This document shows positions 16,214 to 24,397 of a stretch of 64,000 bases of DNA, in pieces. The notes beneath the pieces are model-generated. The model saw nothing but the letters and a program-made list of their open reading frames with translations, searched no databases and was not told the origin of the DNA. Source of the DNA: JACCXG01 sp963785755. Lineage in GTDB: Bacteria > Acidobacteriota > Vicinamibacteria > Vicinamibacterales > 2-12-FULL-66-21. The stretch covers positions 248,001 to 312,000 of the forward strand of contig CAWAXG010000071.1 of NCBI GenBank assembly GCA_963785755.1, read 5' to 3'. The position numbers were made by a program, and so were the translations under genes. How positions within the stretch are numbered: the stretch's first letter is position 1; every line of letters starts with the position of its first letter.

Positions 16214-17614
16214 CAGGGCCGAGAGTGTCGCGGCGACCGGTGCGGCGAGTATGTAGGTGGCCACCAACGCCAGCGGCACGCACAGCCACAGCGCGGGATG
16301 CCCGTTCGGAAACAGGGCGACGGCGCCGATGAGGCAGATCGCGCAGGGAATCGCCGCGATCAGGGCGTTGCCGATCGCTTTCCCGTTGAGCAGCGACCGC
16401 GTGTCGAGCGGCGCCAGCAGCATCAACGTCAGCCCCGCCCGATCGATCGCGAACTGATTCATCGCCAGGGGCACGATCGAGAGCAGCGATACGTAACAGG
16501 CGAACGTCGCGAGCCCGACTCCCGTCTCGAGAAAGATGAAGCCCAGCCTCGCGCCCGACTGGCTTCGAAACATCATCGCCGCCAACACCACGAACAGCAC
16601 GATCGGCGAAAGGATCGTCGAACGCCCGCGTGGCGTCCTGAGGCCCAGCTTCAGCTGGGCCAGCGCGACCGCCGAGGTCCGGGCGGAGACTCCCGGCAGA
16701 CGCGATTGCCATCGTGTCCGCGACTGTGACGATCCGGAGATCGCCGGAGACGACAGGACGCGGCTGAACACGACGAACGCGACGCCATGGAGGACGATGG
16801 CGGTTCCGGCGAGCGTGGCGAGGCTCCGGTAGCCCACCTGCGACTGCGCGGCATCGCGCGTCGTCCGGACATAGAGCTCGGACGGCACCGTGGCCGTCGC
16901 AATCCGTTGGAAGGTCGCCCACACGGGATGCGGCTCGCGCCGGCGTTCGCCGGCGCCCATGCGATCATGCCTCTCCTCCGAGAACACTCCCGGAAGGATC
17001 CCGATCATCGGCAGGAGCACGATGAAGAACAGTGTGATGATTTCGCCGCGCCGCCGATCGCGGACGACCAGCTGGACGACAGTCGTGACGACCAGCGTCA
17101 CGCCGGCGAGCAGTACCAGCAGGATGATGCCAGCCACGCCGATCAGGGCCGCGGCGCCCGGCGCGCCACCGGCTGCGAGGCCGACTGGTATCGCGACGAC
17201 GACCGCGGCGACGAGCAGCATCCACGGGTCGGCAACCGCCGAGATCGCCTGCGCGAGATACAGCAGGCCCCTCGGGATGGGCAGCAGGAGCAGTCGTACG
17301 GCATTGGTACGTTCGCCCGCCGGCAGCACGATGGGGCCGACGAGCGCGAAGATGCAGCCGCCGAGCAGCACGAACCTCAGGAGCTCGAACGACATCACTC
17401 GCGGTTCTCCGAGTGCGAGCTGCCAGCCGGCATAGGCCCCTACAGCCGCAAGGCCAAGTGCCGACGGCACCATCAGGAGAAACACGAGGATCGGCGTGAG
17501 CTGCTCGAACGCCATCGAGAATCGCTCGATCGCGTCGCGGCTGCCCCGCCGCTCGAGGGAGTTCAGGAGCACGCGCCACCGCAGCCACGCGAACGCGCGC
17601 AGAATCCGGAGCAT
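15947..17614 (-). CDS. ABC-2-type exporter permease
   Basis: A 555-residue membrane protein with about twelve hydrophobic helices in two halves, separated by a polar region (about 215-265) that has EERHDRMGAGERRREPHP. It starts 3 bases after the ATPase stop on the same strand, which makes it the membrane partner of that ATPase. Proteins of this size and pattern occur with CcmA/NatA-like ATPases in Acidobacteriota and Planctomycetes. The substrate is unknown. Its last 267 bases are overlapped antisense by the anti-sigma frame. Confidence 0.75.
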   Translation of the reverse strand: MLRILRAFAWLRWRVLLNSLERRGSRDAIERFSMAFEQLTPILVFLLMVPSALGLAAVGAYAGWQLALGEPRVMSFELLRFVLLGGCIFALVGPIVLPAGERTNAVRLLLLPIPRGLLYLAQAISAVADPWMLLVAAVVVAIPVGLAAGGAPGAAALIGVAGIILLVLLAGVTLVVTTVVQLVVRDRRRGEIITLFFIVLLPMIGILPGVFSEERHDRMGAGERRREPHPVWATFQRIATATVPSELYVRTTRDAAQSQVGYRSLATLAGTAIVLHGVAFVVFSRVLSSPAISGSSQSRTRWQSRLPGVSARTSAVALAQLKLGLRTPRGRSTILSPIVLFVVLAAMMFRSQSGARLGFIFLETGVGLATFACYVSLLSIVPLAMNQFAIDRAGLTLMLLAPLDTRSLLNGKAIGNALIAAIPCAICLIGAVALFPNGHPALWLCVPLALVATYILAAPVAATLSALLPRSVDMNSMGRSNAHGTAGFLGTLTFLAAGAPCLFLVLLANRILDRPILAPLFLLIWIAICAAVSIALLNPVARLFERRRENLAMTV

Positions 17615-17617
17615 CGG

Positions 17618-18379
17618 TCAGATCCAGTCGAGCATCGCCTGCGGCCGTGCTTCGCCGCCGACGAGCGCGATGAAGAGCTCTTCGAGCGTCTGGGTGCCTC
17701 CCGCGGCGGCTCGCAGTTCGTCGATCGAGCCTTGTGCCACGAGCTTGCCTCGAGCGATGACTCCGATGTGCGTCGAGAGCCGTTCCACGATCTCGAGGAT
17801 GTGGGATGTCAGGAAGATCGTTCCGCCGCGCGAGACGAAGGACAGGAGCAGGTCCTTGATCTGGCGTGACGCCATGGCGTCAATGCCTTCGAAAGGCTCA
17901 TCCAGAAACAGCAGGCGGGGCGCCGGCAGGAGCGCTGCGGCGAGTGACAGCTTCTTGCGCATACCGTGCGAGAAATCCGTCACGAGCTTGTTCGCCGAGG
18001 ATTTCAGGTCCATGAGCTGCAGCAGGTCAGCGGACCGGCTCTTCGCGGTGGCCGCGTCGATGCCATGCACCTGAGCGATGAAAGCCAGAGTCTCCTCGGC
18101 CGTGAGGCGGTCGAACAGCGCGAGATCCTCCGGCACGACTCCAATCCGCCGTTTGACGGCGACCGGGTCAACCAGCGGATCGACTCCGAGGATGCGCATG
18201 GTGCCGGCCGTGGGCGACAACAGGCCCGTCAGACACTTGATCGTCGTCGATTTGCCCGCGCCGTTCGGACCGAGGAATCCGTAGAAACTGCCGGCGGGGA
18301 CCGCGAGATCGACTCCTGAGACCGCACGAATACTCCCGAAATCGCGGGTAAGCCCGCGGGTTTCCACCGCCAGTACCAT
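17618..18379 (-). CDS. ABC transporter ATPase (CcmA/NatA type)
   Basis: A 253-residue ATPase with Walker A GPNGAGKST (around 36-44), the signature FSHGMRKKLSLAAALL, Walker B RLLFLDEPFEGID and the switch histidine in IFLTSHILE. This is the ABC-2 exporter class. ATG 18379 is preferred over the upstream in-frame start at 18436 because a TACAAT box ends exactly 6 bases before it and the family begins at this point. No ribosome binding site is visible, which suggests a leaderless message. The permease follows after 3 bases. Confidence 0.88.
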   Translation of the reverse strand: MVLAVETRGLTRDFGSIRAVSGVDLAVPAGSFYGFLGPNGAGKSTTIKCLTGLLSPTAGTMRILGVDPLVDPVAVKRRIGVVPEDLALFDRLTAEETLAFIAQVHGIDAATAKSRSADLLQLMDLKSSANKLVTDFSHGMRKKLSLAAALLPAPRLLFLDEPFEGIDAMASRQIKDLLLSFVSRGGTIFLTSHILEIVERLSTHIGVIARGKLVAQGSIDELRAAAGGTQTLEELFIALVGGEARPQAMLDWI

Positions 18380-18385
18380 GTCCGG

Positions 18386-18391
18386 ATTGTA
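18386..18391 (-). promoter_or_regulatory. -10 box, probable leaderless promoter of the ABC ATPase gene
   Basis: TACAAT on the minus strand ends 6 bases before ATG 18379, placing the expected start of transcription on the A of the ATG. No convincing -35 was found. Confidence 0.45.
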
Positions 18392-18416
18392 TACGGCGCA
18401 CAAGTATCCGACGGGA

Positions 18417-18506
18417 CGCGGATTCTCGCGGATCAATCATCAGCGGCGAGCCCGGATCCGCGGTCCCAAGCGGGGCACGACCGCTGAAGATCCGCGAGAA
18501 TCCGCG
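18417..18506. repeat. Large inverted repeat, 18-bp perfect arms
   Basis: Arms 18417-18434 and 18489-18506 are exact reverse complements 54 bases apart. A shorter TCAGCGG/CCGCTGA pair nests inside. The arm itself repeats CGCGGAT twice, with a 10-base period. It lies between the ABC ATPase promoter and the end of the DJ-1 gene, and resembles REP/BIME-type elements. Confidence 0.85.
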
Positions 18507-18570
18507 ATTCGTGATGGGTCCTCACGCTCGCCGCGCGGCAGATGAGGCCGCCCGACGGCTACGGTAGTGA

Positions 18571-19092
18571 TCAATCGTCGAGCGCCTTCAAGAGGGCGGC
18601 CGTGAACTGAGGAACGTCGTCCCGCTTGCGCGACGTGATCAGGTTCCGGTCCTGAACGACCGGCCGGTCGACGTAGAGGCCGCCGGCATTCCGGACGTCG
18701 ATCGCGATGGACGGCCAGCACGTCACCGTGCGATCGCGCAGCACGTCCGCGGAAATCAGCAACTGCGGTCCATGGCAGATGGCGGCCACGGGCTTGCCGG
18801 CGGCGCAGGCATCACGCACGAGATCCACCATGGCATGCCGCAGGCGCATTCGATCCGGCGCGTACCCGCCGGGAACGATGAGCGCGTCGAAGTCGGACAC
18901 GCGAATCCTGCCGGCGGCCATGCCGGACGTCAGCTTGCCGCCGTGCTTGCCCGTGTACTCGCGTTCGGCGAACGGCCCGACGAGCGTCACGATGACGCCG
19001 GCGTCCTGGAGCTGCTGAAGAGGTCCAAAGAGCTCCGAGTCTTCGAAGCCCTCTTCCACGAGCATCACCACGCGCTTTCCCGCGACAGACAT
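18571..19092 (-). CDS. DJ-1/PfpI-family protein
   Basis: A 173-residue protein of the DJ-1/PfpI/YhbO class. The nucleophile-elbow cysteine is in AICHGPQLL (around residue 104) and the conserved glutamate is in LVEEGFEDSE (around 13-18). YRRPPG-like features give way here to DALIVPGGYAPDRMR. These proteins are glyoxalase/deglycase-like stress proteins or amidases; the exact reaction is uncertain. ATG 19092 is supported by a TACAAT box that ends 6 bases before it. It is divergent from the YyaL-type gene with only 64 bases between starts. Confidence 0.85.
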   Translation of the reverse strand: MSVAGKRVVMLVEEGFEDSELFGPLQQLQDAGVIVTLVGPFAEREYTGKHGGKLTSGMAAGRIRVSDFDALIVPGGYAPDRMRLRHAMVDLVRDACAAGKPVAAICHGPQLLISADVLRDRTVTCWPSIAIDVRNAGGLYVDRPVVQDRNLITSRKRDDVPQFTAALLKALDD

Positions 19093-19098
19093 CCGGCG

Positions 19099-19136
19099 AT
19101 TGTAGCCCGGTGCTTCCGGTATCGATGATGTACGAT
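19099..19136. promoter_or_regulatory. Divergent -10 boxes for DJ-1 and YyaL-type genes
   Basis: On the minus strand TACAAT (19104-19099) ends 6 bases before ATG 19092, so it looks leaderless. On the plus strand TACGAT (19131-19136) ends 20 bases before ATG 19157. The whole divergent region is 64 bases. Neither has a good -35. Confidence 0.4.
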
Positions 19137-19156
19137 CGACTCGAGAACACACGGTC

Positions 19157-21307
19157 ATGAATCGTCTGGCGCAAGAGCGCAGTCCCTATCTGCTGCAGCA
19201 TGCCGGCAATCCCGTCGACTGGTACCCCTGGGGGGACGAGGCCTTCGCGCGGGCCAGGGCGGAAGACAAGCCGATATTTCTCTCAATCGGCTATTCGACC
19301 TGCCACTGGTGCCACGTGATGGAGCACGAGTCGTTCGTCAGCGAGGAGATTGCCGCGCTGCTGAATCGCGACTTCGTGTCGATCAAGGTCGATCGCGAGG
19401 AGCGGCCGGACGTCGACCGCGTGTACATGGCATTCGTCCAGGCGACGACCGGCTCAGGCGGCTGGCCGATGACGGTGTTCCTGACGCCGGGCTTGAAGCC
19501 GTTCTACGGCGGGACCTACTTTCCGCCGACATCGCGGTGGGGCAGGCCGGGCTTCGCGGATCTGCTGCAGGAGCTCGCCCGCGTCTGGACGCACGATCGG
19601 TCCCGCGTGGATCAGGCCGCCGGCGAGCTCTTCGAACGCCTTCGCCTGGTGACCAACGCGGGCGATGGATCGCGAGCCGAGTCGAGCGTCGCGAGCGTCG
19701 AGGCGCTGGACGAGGGCATCGAACAGTTCCAGATGGCGTTCGATCGACGGCGCGGCGGCTTCGGTGATGCGCCGAAGTTTCCACGCCCGTCGGAGCTGCT
19801 GTTTCTGCTGCGCGAACACGCTCGCCGAACGACGGGCGGCTACGGCGCCCAGGCGCCGCTGTTGATGGCGACCGAGACGCTGCGCGCCATGGCGCTCGGC
19901 GGCATGCGCGATCACATAGGTGGCGGCTTTCACCGCTACTCGGTGGACGGCGACTGGCGCGTCCCGCATTTCGAGAAGATGCTTTACGACCAGGCGCAGC
20001 TCGTGCTGGCCTACCTCGAGGCGGGGCAGGCGACCGGCGATCGGTTCTTCGCGGATGTTGCGGAGGACACGCTCGCCTACGTCATGCGCGACATGACGGA
20101 TCCAGGCGGCGGATTCTACTCGGCCGAGGATGCCGACAGCATTCCTCCCGAGCACGTGGGCGATCCTGGCGCGCACAAGATGGAGGGGGCGTTCTACATC
20201 TGGACCGACGCCGAGATCGCGGAGCTCCTTGGCGGAGATGCAGAAATTGCCCGGCGGCATTTCGGGATCGAATCGGGGGGCAACGCCCCGCAGGATCCGC
20301 AGGACGAGTTCACGGGCAAGAACCTGTTGTACGTGTCCGAGAGCCTCGAGGACATCGCCGCCAGGCTGCGCATGGATCCTGCAGCAGTACGGGCGGCGCT
20401 CGGCCGCGTGCGTGACGGCCTGTTCGCCGCCCGCGCGCGCCGGCCGCGGCCGCACCTCGATGACAAAGTCCTGACCGCGTGGAACGGGCTGATGATCGCC
20501 GCCTTCGCCCGGGCCGCGCGGGTGCTGCCCGACAGTGCGTCGAGGGAGCAGTACCTCACCGCGGCCCGCCGCGCGGCCGGCTTCATCCAGCAGCGGCTCT
20601 GGAGCGATTCGAGACAGCTGCTGCGGCGCTACCGCGCCGGTGAGGCCGGAATCGAGGCGTACGCCGAGGACTATGCGTTCCTGATCTTCGGTCTGCTGGA
20701 GCTGTTTCAAGCCGACGGCGAGGTGCGATGGCTCGAGTGGGCGAGGACGCTTCAGACCGAACAGGACGAACGCTTCTGGGACTCCAGCGAAGGCGCCTGG
20801 TTCAGCACCACGGGGCGCGACCCGAGCGTGCTCCTCCGGTTGAAAGAGGATTACGACGGCGCCGAGCCCTCCGCGAGCTCCATCTCCGTCCTGAACCTGT
20901 TGACGCTCGTCCATCTGGTGCCGGAGGCCGGGGCGCTGGCGAAGGCGGAGCGGACGCTGAGCCGTCTGGGGCCGCGGATGGGCGCGGCGGCCCGCGCCGT
21001 GCCCATGATGCTCGTCGCGCTGTCCACCTGGCACCACCGCTTCAGCCAGATTGTGATCGTTGGCGATTCGCGCAAGGAGCAGACACGGTCGCTGCAGCGC
21101 GAGCTCGCCTCGCACTATCTGCCGTTCGGTCTCGTCATCCCCGTCGATCCCGGCGCCACGCAGCAGGCCTTGTCTCAGCACCTCGACTTCATCGGCGCGA
21201 TGACGGCGGGAGATGGCGCGGCCGCGTACGTGTGCCGCGACTTCGCGTGCCGGCAGCCGGTGAGCAGTCCCGAGGCCCTGAAGTCTTTACTGGCGGCGGG
21301 CGCGTGA
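19157..21307 (+). CDS. Thioredoxin-fold/six-hairpin protein of the YyaL (DUF255, SPATA20) family
   Basis: A 716-residue cytoplasmic protein, the usual family length. The N terminus begins RLAQERSPYLLQHAGNPVDW and carries CHWCHVM with the redox-type pair Cys49/Cys52 in a thioredoxin fold (about 1-160). The rest is an alpha/alpha six-hairpin barrel like that of N-acylglucosamine epimerases (for example GGMRDHIGGGFHRYSVD and DDKVLTAWNGLMIAA). Its biochemical role is not established. It overlaps the next gene by one base (TGATG), so the two are co-transcribed. Confidence 0.92.
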   Translation: MNRLAQERSPYLLQHAGNPVDWYPWGDEAFARARAEDKPIFLSIGYSTCHWCHVMEHESFVSEEIAALLNRDFVSIKVDREERPDVDRVYMAFVQATTGSGGWPMTVFLTPGLKPFYGGTYFPPTSRWGRPGFADLLQELARVWTHDRSRVDQAAGELFERLRLVTNAGDGSRAESSVASVEALDEGIEQFQMAFDRRRGGFGDAPKFPRPSELLFLLREHARRTTGGYGAQAPLLMATETLRAMALGGMRDHIGGGFHRYSVDGDWRVPHFEKMLYDQAQLVLAYLEAGQATGDRFFADVAEDTLAYVMRDMTDPGGGFYSAEDADSIPPEHVGDPGAHKMEGAFYIWTDAEIAELLGGDAEIARRHFGIESGGNAPQDPQDEFTGKNLLYVSESLEDIAARLRMDPAAVRAALGRVRDGLFAARARRPRPHLDDKVLTAWNGLMIAAFARAARVLPDSASREQYLTAARRAAGFIQQRLWSDSRQLLRRYRAGEAGIEAYAEDYAFLIFGLLELFQADGEVRWLEWARTLQTEQDERFWDSSEGAWFSTTGRDPSVLLRLKEDYDGAEPSASSISVLNLLTLVHLVPEAGALAKAERTLSRLGPRMGAAARAVPMMLVALSTWHHRFSQIVIVGDSRKEQTRSLQRELASHYLPFGLVIPVDPGATQQALSQHLDFIGAMTAGDGAAAYVCRDFACRQPVSSPEALKSLLAAGA

Positions 21308-22092
21308 TGCCCGGCGCGCCGGCGCCGCCGGTCTCCGTCGCATTCGATCAGAGCCAGACCCGCGCCGCTTTCCGGCTGTTTCATCCCAAGGGCAACAGCC
21401 TCACGGTCGAGATGATTGGTGTGCTGAGCTCGGCGCTCGAGTCGGTCGGAGACTACCCGCGCCTGAAGCTCGTGACCATCGAGGGCGCCGGATCGGATTT
21501 CAGCTTCGGAGCGAACATCCCCGAGCACGCGCCGGAGCAGATCGGACGCGCGCTGCCCGTGCTGCATCGACTGATCGAGGAACTGCTCGTGCTGCCCGTA
21601 CCGACGGCGGCGATTGTCCGCGGCCGTTGCCTCGGCGGCGGCTTCGAGCTGGCACTCACGTGCGATTTCATCTTTGCCAGCGAGGACGCGAGCTTCGGGC
21701 TGCCCGAGATCCGGCTCGGCGTCTTCCCTCCGGCGGCCTCCGTCCTCCTCCCGTGGCGGTGCGGTGGCGCGCGCGCGACCAGGGCAATCCTGACCGGCGA
21801 GCCTCGCGGCGCCCGTGAGTGGCATGCGGACGGAGTCGTGACACTGGTTGCCGCCGCTGGCGAACTGGACAGCGCGGTGAACGCATGGTTCGTCGAGCAT
21901 CTCGCCGGGCGGTCCGCCGCGGCGTTGCGGCATGCGGCGGCCGCGGCAAGGAGTGGCCTCGTGGCGCAGGTCAGCGGCCAGCTGCCGGGGCTCGAAAAAA
22001 TGTACCTGGATGAGCTGATGCAGACGGCAGACGCGGTCGAAGGCCTCGCCGCGTTTCTCGAGAAGCGTTCGCCTCGCTGGCTCGATCGCTGA
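21307..22092 (+). CDS. Crotonase-family protein, dienoyl-CoA hydratase-like
   Basis: A 261-residue enoyl-CoA hydratase/isomerase fold. The oxyanion loop reads FSFGANIPEHAP (around 58-69) and the second loop CLGGGFELALTCDF (around 106-119), followed by LPEIRLGVFPPAASVLLP. The SFGA-x-I-x-EH pattern and VFPPAASVLLP resemble cyclohexa-1,5-diene-1-carbonyl-CoA hydratases (Dch/BamR) rather than ordinary EchA. No other benzoyl-CoA pathway genes are present, so the natural substrate is uncertain. Its start overlaps the YyaL-type stop by one base. Confidence 0.8.
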   Translation: MPGAPAPPVSVAFDQSQTRAAFRLFHPKGNSLTVEMIGVLSSALESVGDYPRLKLVTIEGAGSDFSFGANIPEHAPEQIGRALPVLHRLIEELLVLPVPTAAIVRGRCLGGGFELALTCDFIFASEDASFGLPEIRLGVFPPAASVLLPWRCGGARATRAILTGEPRGAREWHADGVVTLVAAAGELDSAVNAWFVEHLAGRSAAALRHAAAAARSGLVAQVSGQLPGLEKMYLDELMQTADAVEGLAAFLEKRSPRWLDR

Positions 22093-22143
22093 CGGCCTGA
22101 AACCGATGAGCGTCCGGCGGGTGGCGCAGAAGGATATGACCTG

Positions 22144-22506
22144 ATGATCTTCGACGTGGAAATCGTGCTTCGCGAACGGAACTATGCCGTGACCGAACGG
22201 GTCGAGGTCCCGGTACCGGAAGCGGGGGACGGACCATGGTCCGATCAAGAAGTGGAGCTCATCCTTAAAGCGATCCTGCTCGCGATCGATCGCGTCAGGA
22301 ACCCGCAGGCCGAGTCGCGCTACGTGGCCCTGCGAGGGTTCAGCTGGATCGTCGAACCGATCGCCGAGCGCCGGGTCGTCATCGCGATCGAGATCCCCAG
22401 CGCCGCCGCGGTCGCCGGCCCCTTCGCGGTCGAGCAGGCCGTCCTGGATCGCAGCATCGCCCGCGTGCTCGCCGCCGCCTCGCCCATGCGGCCGTCCGTC
22501 CACTGA
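22144..22506 (+). CDS. Conserved hypothetical protein
   Basis: A 120-residue soluble protein, not recognised. It has a beta-rich start (MIFDVEIVLRERNYAVTERVEVP), then a helix (WSDQEVELILKAILLAIDRV) and another beta segment ending in VVIAIEIP. The amino acid composition is ordinary and the frame has the codon bias of its neighbours, so it is likely real. It lies 51 bases after the crotonase gene, possibly in the same transcript, and precedes the structured leader of the REC-PilZ gene. Confidence 0.55.
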   Translation: MIFDVEIVLRERNYAVTERVEVPVPEAGDGPWSDQEVELILKAILLAIDRVRNPQAESRYVALRGFSWIVEPIAERRVVIAIEIPSAAAVAGPFAVEQAVLDRSIARVLAAASPMRPSVH

Positions 22507-22518
22507 TTGCAGTTTTTA

Positions 22519-22561
22519 CCGGTCCATAACGGAATCGAGCTGGACCGGAGGTCAATTCCGT
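22519..22561 (+). promoter_or_regulatory. Interleaved inverted repeats (possible pseudoknot leader)
   Basis: CCGGTCCA (22519-22526) pairs with TGGACCGG (22541-22548), and ACGGAAT (22529-22535) pairs with ATTCCGT (22555-22561). The order a-b-a'-b' allows an H-type pseudoknot or two competing hairpins. It lies about 100 bases before the REC-PilZ ATG, with a T-run just upstream (22513-22517). Confidence 0.45.
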
Positions 22562-22657
22562 CAGGTCGACGCGAATTTCTTCGCAAAAACGGCCTGCTGG
22601 CATCGGCACTTCATTTGCCTTGCAGGTGGCGGGGCAACTCATCCAGTCCCACCGCCT

Positions 22658-23330
22658 ATGAAGCTACCATTTCGGATACTCGTGCTCGACGACGACGAGC
22701 ATGCCCTTTCGGGTCTCGTGGAATTGCTCCGCGAAGCGGAGTACCGAGGTCACGAGCGCGGCGACCTATGACGCGGCGAAGCGGCTGCTCACGGGGACGT
22801 CGTACGACCTGCTCATCACCGACGTCCGTCTGCGTGGCTTCAACGGCTTGAACTTGGTCAAGAAAAGCCGGACCGATTACCCGGACATGGCGGTGATCAT
22901 CATCAGCGGCTACGAAGAGCCCCTGATGGAGCTCGAGGCGAGCCGGTATCAGGCATTGTTCGTCCGCAAGCCGATTCGGCCCCTGGAATTCCTCGCGACC
23001 GTCGCGTCGTCGCTCGCCGGCGTCCGGCGCCAGCGGCGCTGGCCGCGGAAGCGGGTGATCGGCGGGTTCCAGGTGACGGCGGCCGGCAGACCGGCGGCGG
23101 TGGTCGACGTCTCGTATGGCGGCCTGAGGCTGGAAGTGCCGAAGGATTCGAAGCTGCCGTCGTCGTTCGCCGTGGAGCTGTCGGGCATCGGCCTGCAGCT
23201 GCAGGTCGAGCCGGTGTGGTCCTGCCCGTCGGACAACAGCAACTACACGGTGTGGGGCGCCGCCCTGGCCTCCGACGAAACCGCCGCCGCCGATACCTGG
23301 CGAGCGATCGTCGATCGGCTGTCAGCCTAG
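22658..23330 (+). pseudogene. Response regulator with PilZ-like output domain, frameshifted
   Basis: From ATG 22658 the protein starts LPFRILVLDDDEHALSGL, a receiver domain. The frame is lost after EAEY at about 22744. Dropping one C there restores EVTSAATYDAAKRLL and LLITDVRLRG (phospho-acceptor Asp), then IIISGYEEP and the conserved lysine in FVRKPIRPLEF. A PilZ-like domain follows (VIGGFQVTAAGRPAAVVDVS, YGGLRLEV), the type that can bind c-di-GMP. The canonical RxxxR is represented by an RRQRRWPRKR stretch before it. The repaired length is about 224 residues. It could link phosphorylation to c-di-GMP output. The break is probably sequence error, as with the other +1 shifts in the window. 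Confidence 0.75.
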
Positions 23331-23336
23331 TTCACG

Positions 23337-23915
23337 TCAGGGATAGAGCCGCTCGATCTTCCAACCCGTTCCTTCCCGCACGTACAGCAAACGATCGTGC
23401 AGGCGGTCGGGACGACCGAACCAGAACTCGATCCGATCCGGGATCAACCGGAACCCTCCCCAGAATGGCGGCCGCGGCACGACCTGGCCGTCGAAGCGGC
23501 GCTCGGTTTCGCGATAGCGCTCTTCGAGGGTTTCGCGCGAGGGCAGGACCGCGCTCTGGTCCGACGCCCAGGCGCCGAGCTGGCTGCCCCGCGGACGCGT
23601 CTTGAAATAGCGGTCGGACTCCGCGTCCGACACCCGCTCGACCCGCCCTTCGACGCGGATCTGTTCCTCGAGCGAATGCCAGTGGATGCACATTGCCGCG
23701 CGCGGGTTGTCGGTCAGCTCCCTGGACTTCCGGCTGTCGTAGTTGGTGTGGAAGACGAACCCGCGCTCGTCGACTTCCCGGAGCAGCACCATCCGGACGG
23801 ATGGGACGCCAGCACTGGTCGCCGTCGCGAGCGCGACGGGTGCCGTATCGACCTGACGGCTGGCAGCGCGCTCCATCGCGCTCAGGAATTCGGTGATCGG
23901 GTTTGCGCTCGACAT
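23337..23915 (-). CDS. pdxH: Pyridoxine/pyridoxamine 5'-phosphate oxidase
   Basis: A 192-residue FMN enzyme that makes pyridoxal 5'-phosphate (vitamin B6). The segments VPSVRMVLLREVDERGFVFHTNYDSRKS (substrate and FMN-binding strand-loop, given in part), RVEGRVERVSD, SDRYFKTRPRGSQLGAWAS and the C-terminal IEFWFGRPDRLHDRL are characteristic of PdxH. It ends 6 bases from the convergent REC-PilZ gene, and two 11-bp repeats lie just before its start. No other B6 genes are nearby. Confidence 0.92.
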   Translation of the reverse strand: MSSANPITEFLSAMERAASRQVDTAPVALATATSAGVPSVRMVLLREVDERGFVFHTNYDSRKSRELTDNPRAAMCIHWHSLEEQIRVEGRVERVSDAESDRYFKTRPRGSQLGAWASDQSAVLPSRETLEERYRETERRFDGQVVPRPPFWGGFRLIPDRIEFWFGRPDRLHDRLLYVREGTGWKIERLYP

Positions 23916-23919
23916 CGGG

Positions 23920-23941
23920 TCATCCCTCTCTCATCCCTCTC
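23920..23941. repeat. Tandem 11-bp repeat between MarR and pdxH genes
   Basis: TCATCCCTCTC occurs twice (23920-23930, 23931-23941), followed by a degenerate third copy. The array overlaps the last codon of the MarR gene and lies in the pdxH leader on the minus strand, where it reads as purine-rich GAGAGGGATGA and could mimic ribosome binding sites. Confidence 0.8.
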
Positions 23942-24350
23942 ATTCCTCTTGCGCTTCGAAGCGCTCGAGGACGCGGAGGAACGTGCGCACGTCCGCGGGC
24001 GTCGCGGCCTGCAGCGCACGTGCTTCGACGGCGCGGAGATGATCCACCACCCGCCGCGCGGCGGCCCGGCCGTTCCGGGTCAGCGTGATGACGAACGTCC
24101 GGCGATCGCGGGAATCCGAGGTCCGGACGATCAGTTTTCGCCGCTCGAGCCGGTCGAGGATGCTCGTGAGCGTCGATCGTTTGTGTCCGAAGGCACGATG
24201 GAGCTGCCCGATCGTCGCCTGTCCGGTGGACGTGAGATGGGCGAGCACGTGGGCCTCGGCCTGATTGACCCGGGGATCGTCGAGGTCCTCGATGTGCAGA
24301 CCGATTCGATGGGTTGCGCGATGGATGTGTGGAATCAGCCGGAGCGCCAT
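23940..24350 (-). CDS. MarR-family transcriptional regulator
   Basis: A 136-residue winged-helix repressor. Conserved MarR parts are LTSTGQATIGQLHRAFGHKR (helix 2 and part of the recognition helix), LTSILDRLERRKLIVRTSDSRDRRT (recognition helix and wing, given in part) and an LTRNGRAAARRV stretch. ATG 24350 is supported by a TATAAT on the same strand 9 bases upstream. The frame is open well beyond this, but only as a shadow. It would control itself or neighbours in response to small aromatic molecules; no operator palindrome was recognised. pdxH follows 24 bases downstream and may be co-transcribed. Confidence 0.88.
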   Translation of the reverse strand: MALRLIPHIHRATHRIGLHIEDLDDPRVNQAEAHVLAHLTSTGQATIGQLHRAFGHKRSTLTSILDRLERRKLIVRTSDSRDRRTFVITLTRNGRAAARRVVDHLRAVEARALQAATPADVRTFLRVLERFEAQEE

Positions 24351-24359
24351 GGATAGGCG

Positions 24360-24365
24360 ATTATA
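24360..24365 (-). promoter_or_regulatory. -10 box of the MarR gene promoter
   Basis: Reads TATAAT on the minus strand and ends 9 bases before ATG 24350, too close for a ribosome binding site. No -35 consensus at 16-18 bases. Confidence 0.4.
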
Positions 24366-24397
24366 GGATGCGGGCGATTGCGGGGGTGCGGGCGGCC

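Noticed and set aside
19454..21181. A 575-codon open frame on the minus strand
   Set aside because: Antisense to the YyaL-type gene, which is intact and of family length. Only composition makes it open.
21307..22092. A benzoyl-CoA degradation island suggested by the dienoyl-CoA hydratase-like gene
   Set aside because: No other pathway gene is near it; the neighbours are unrelated.
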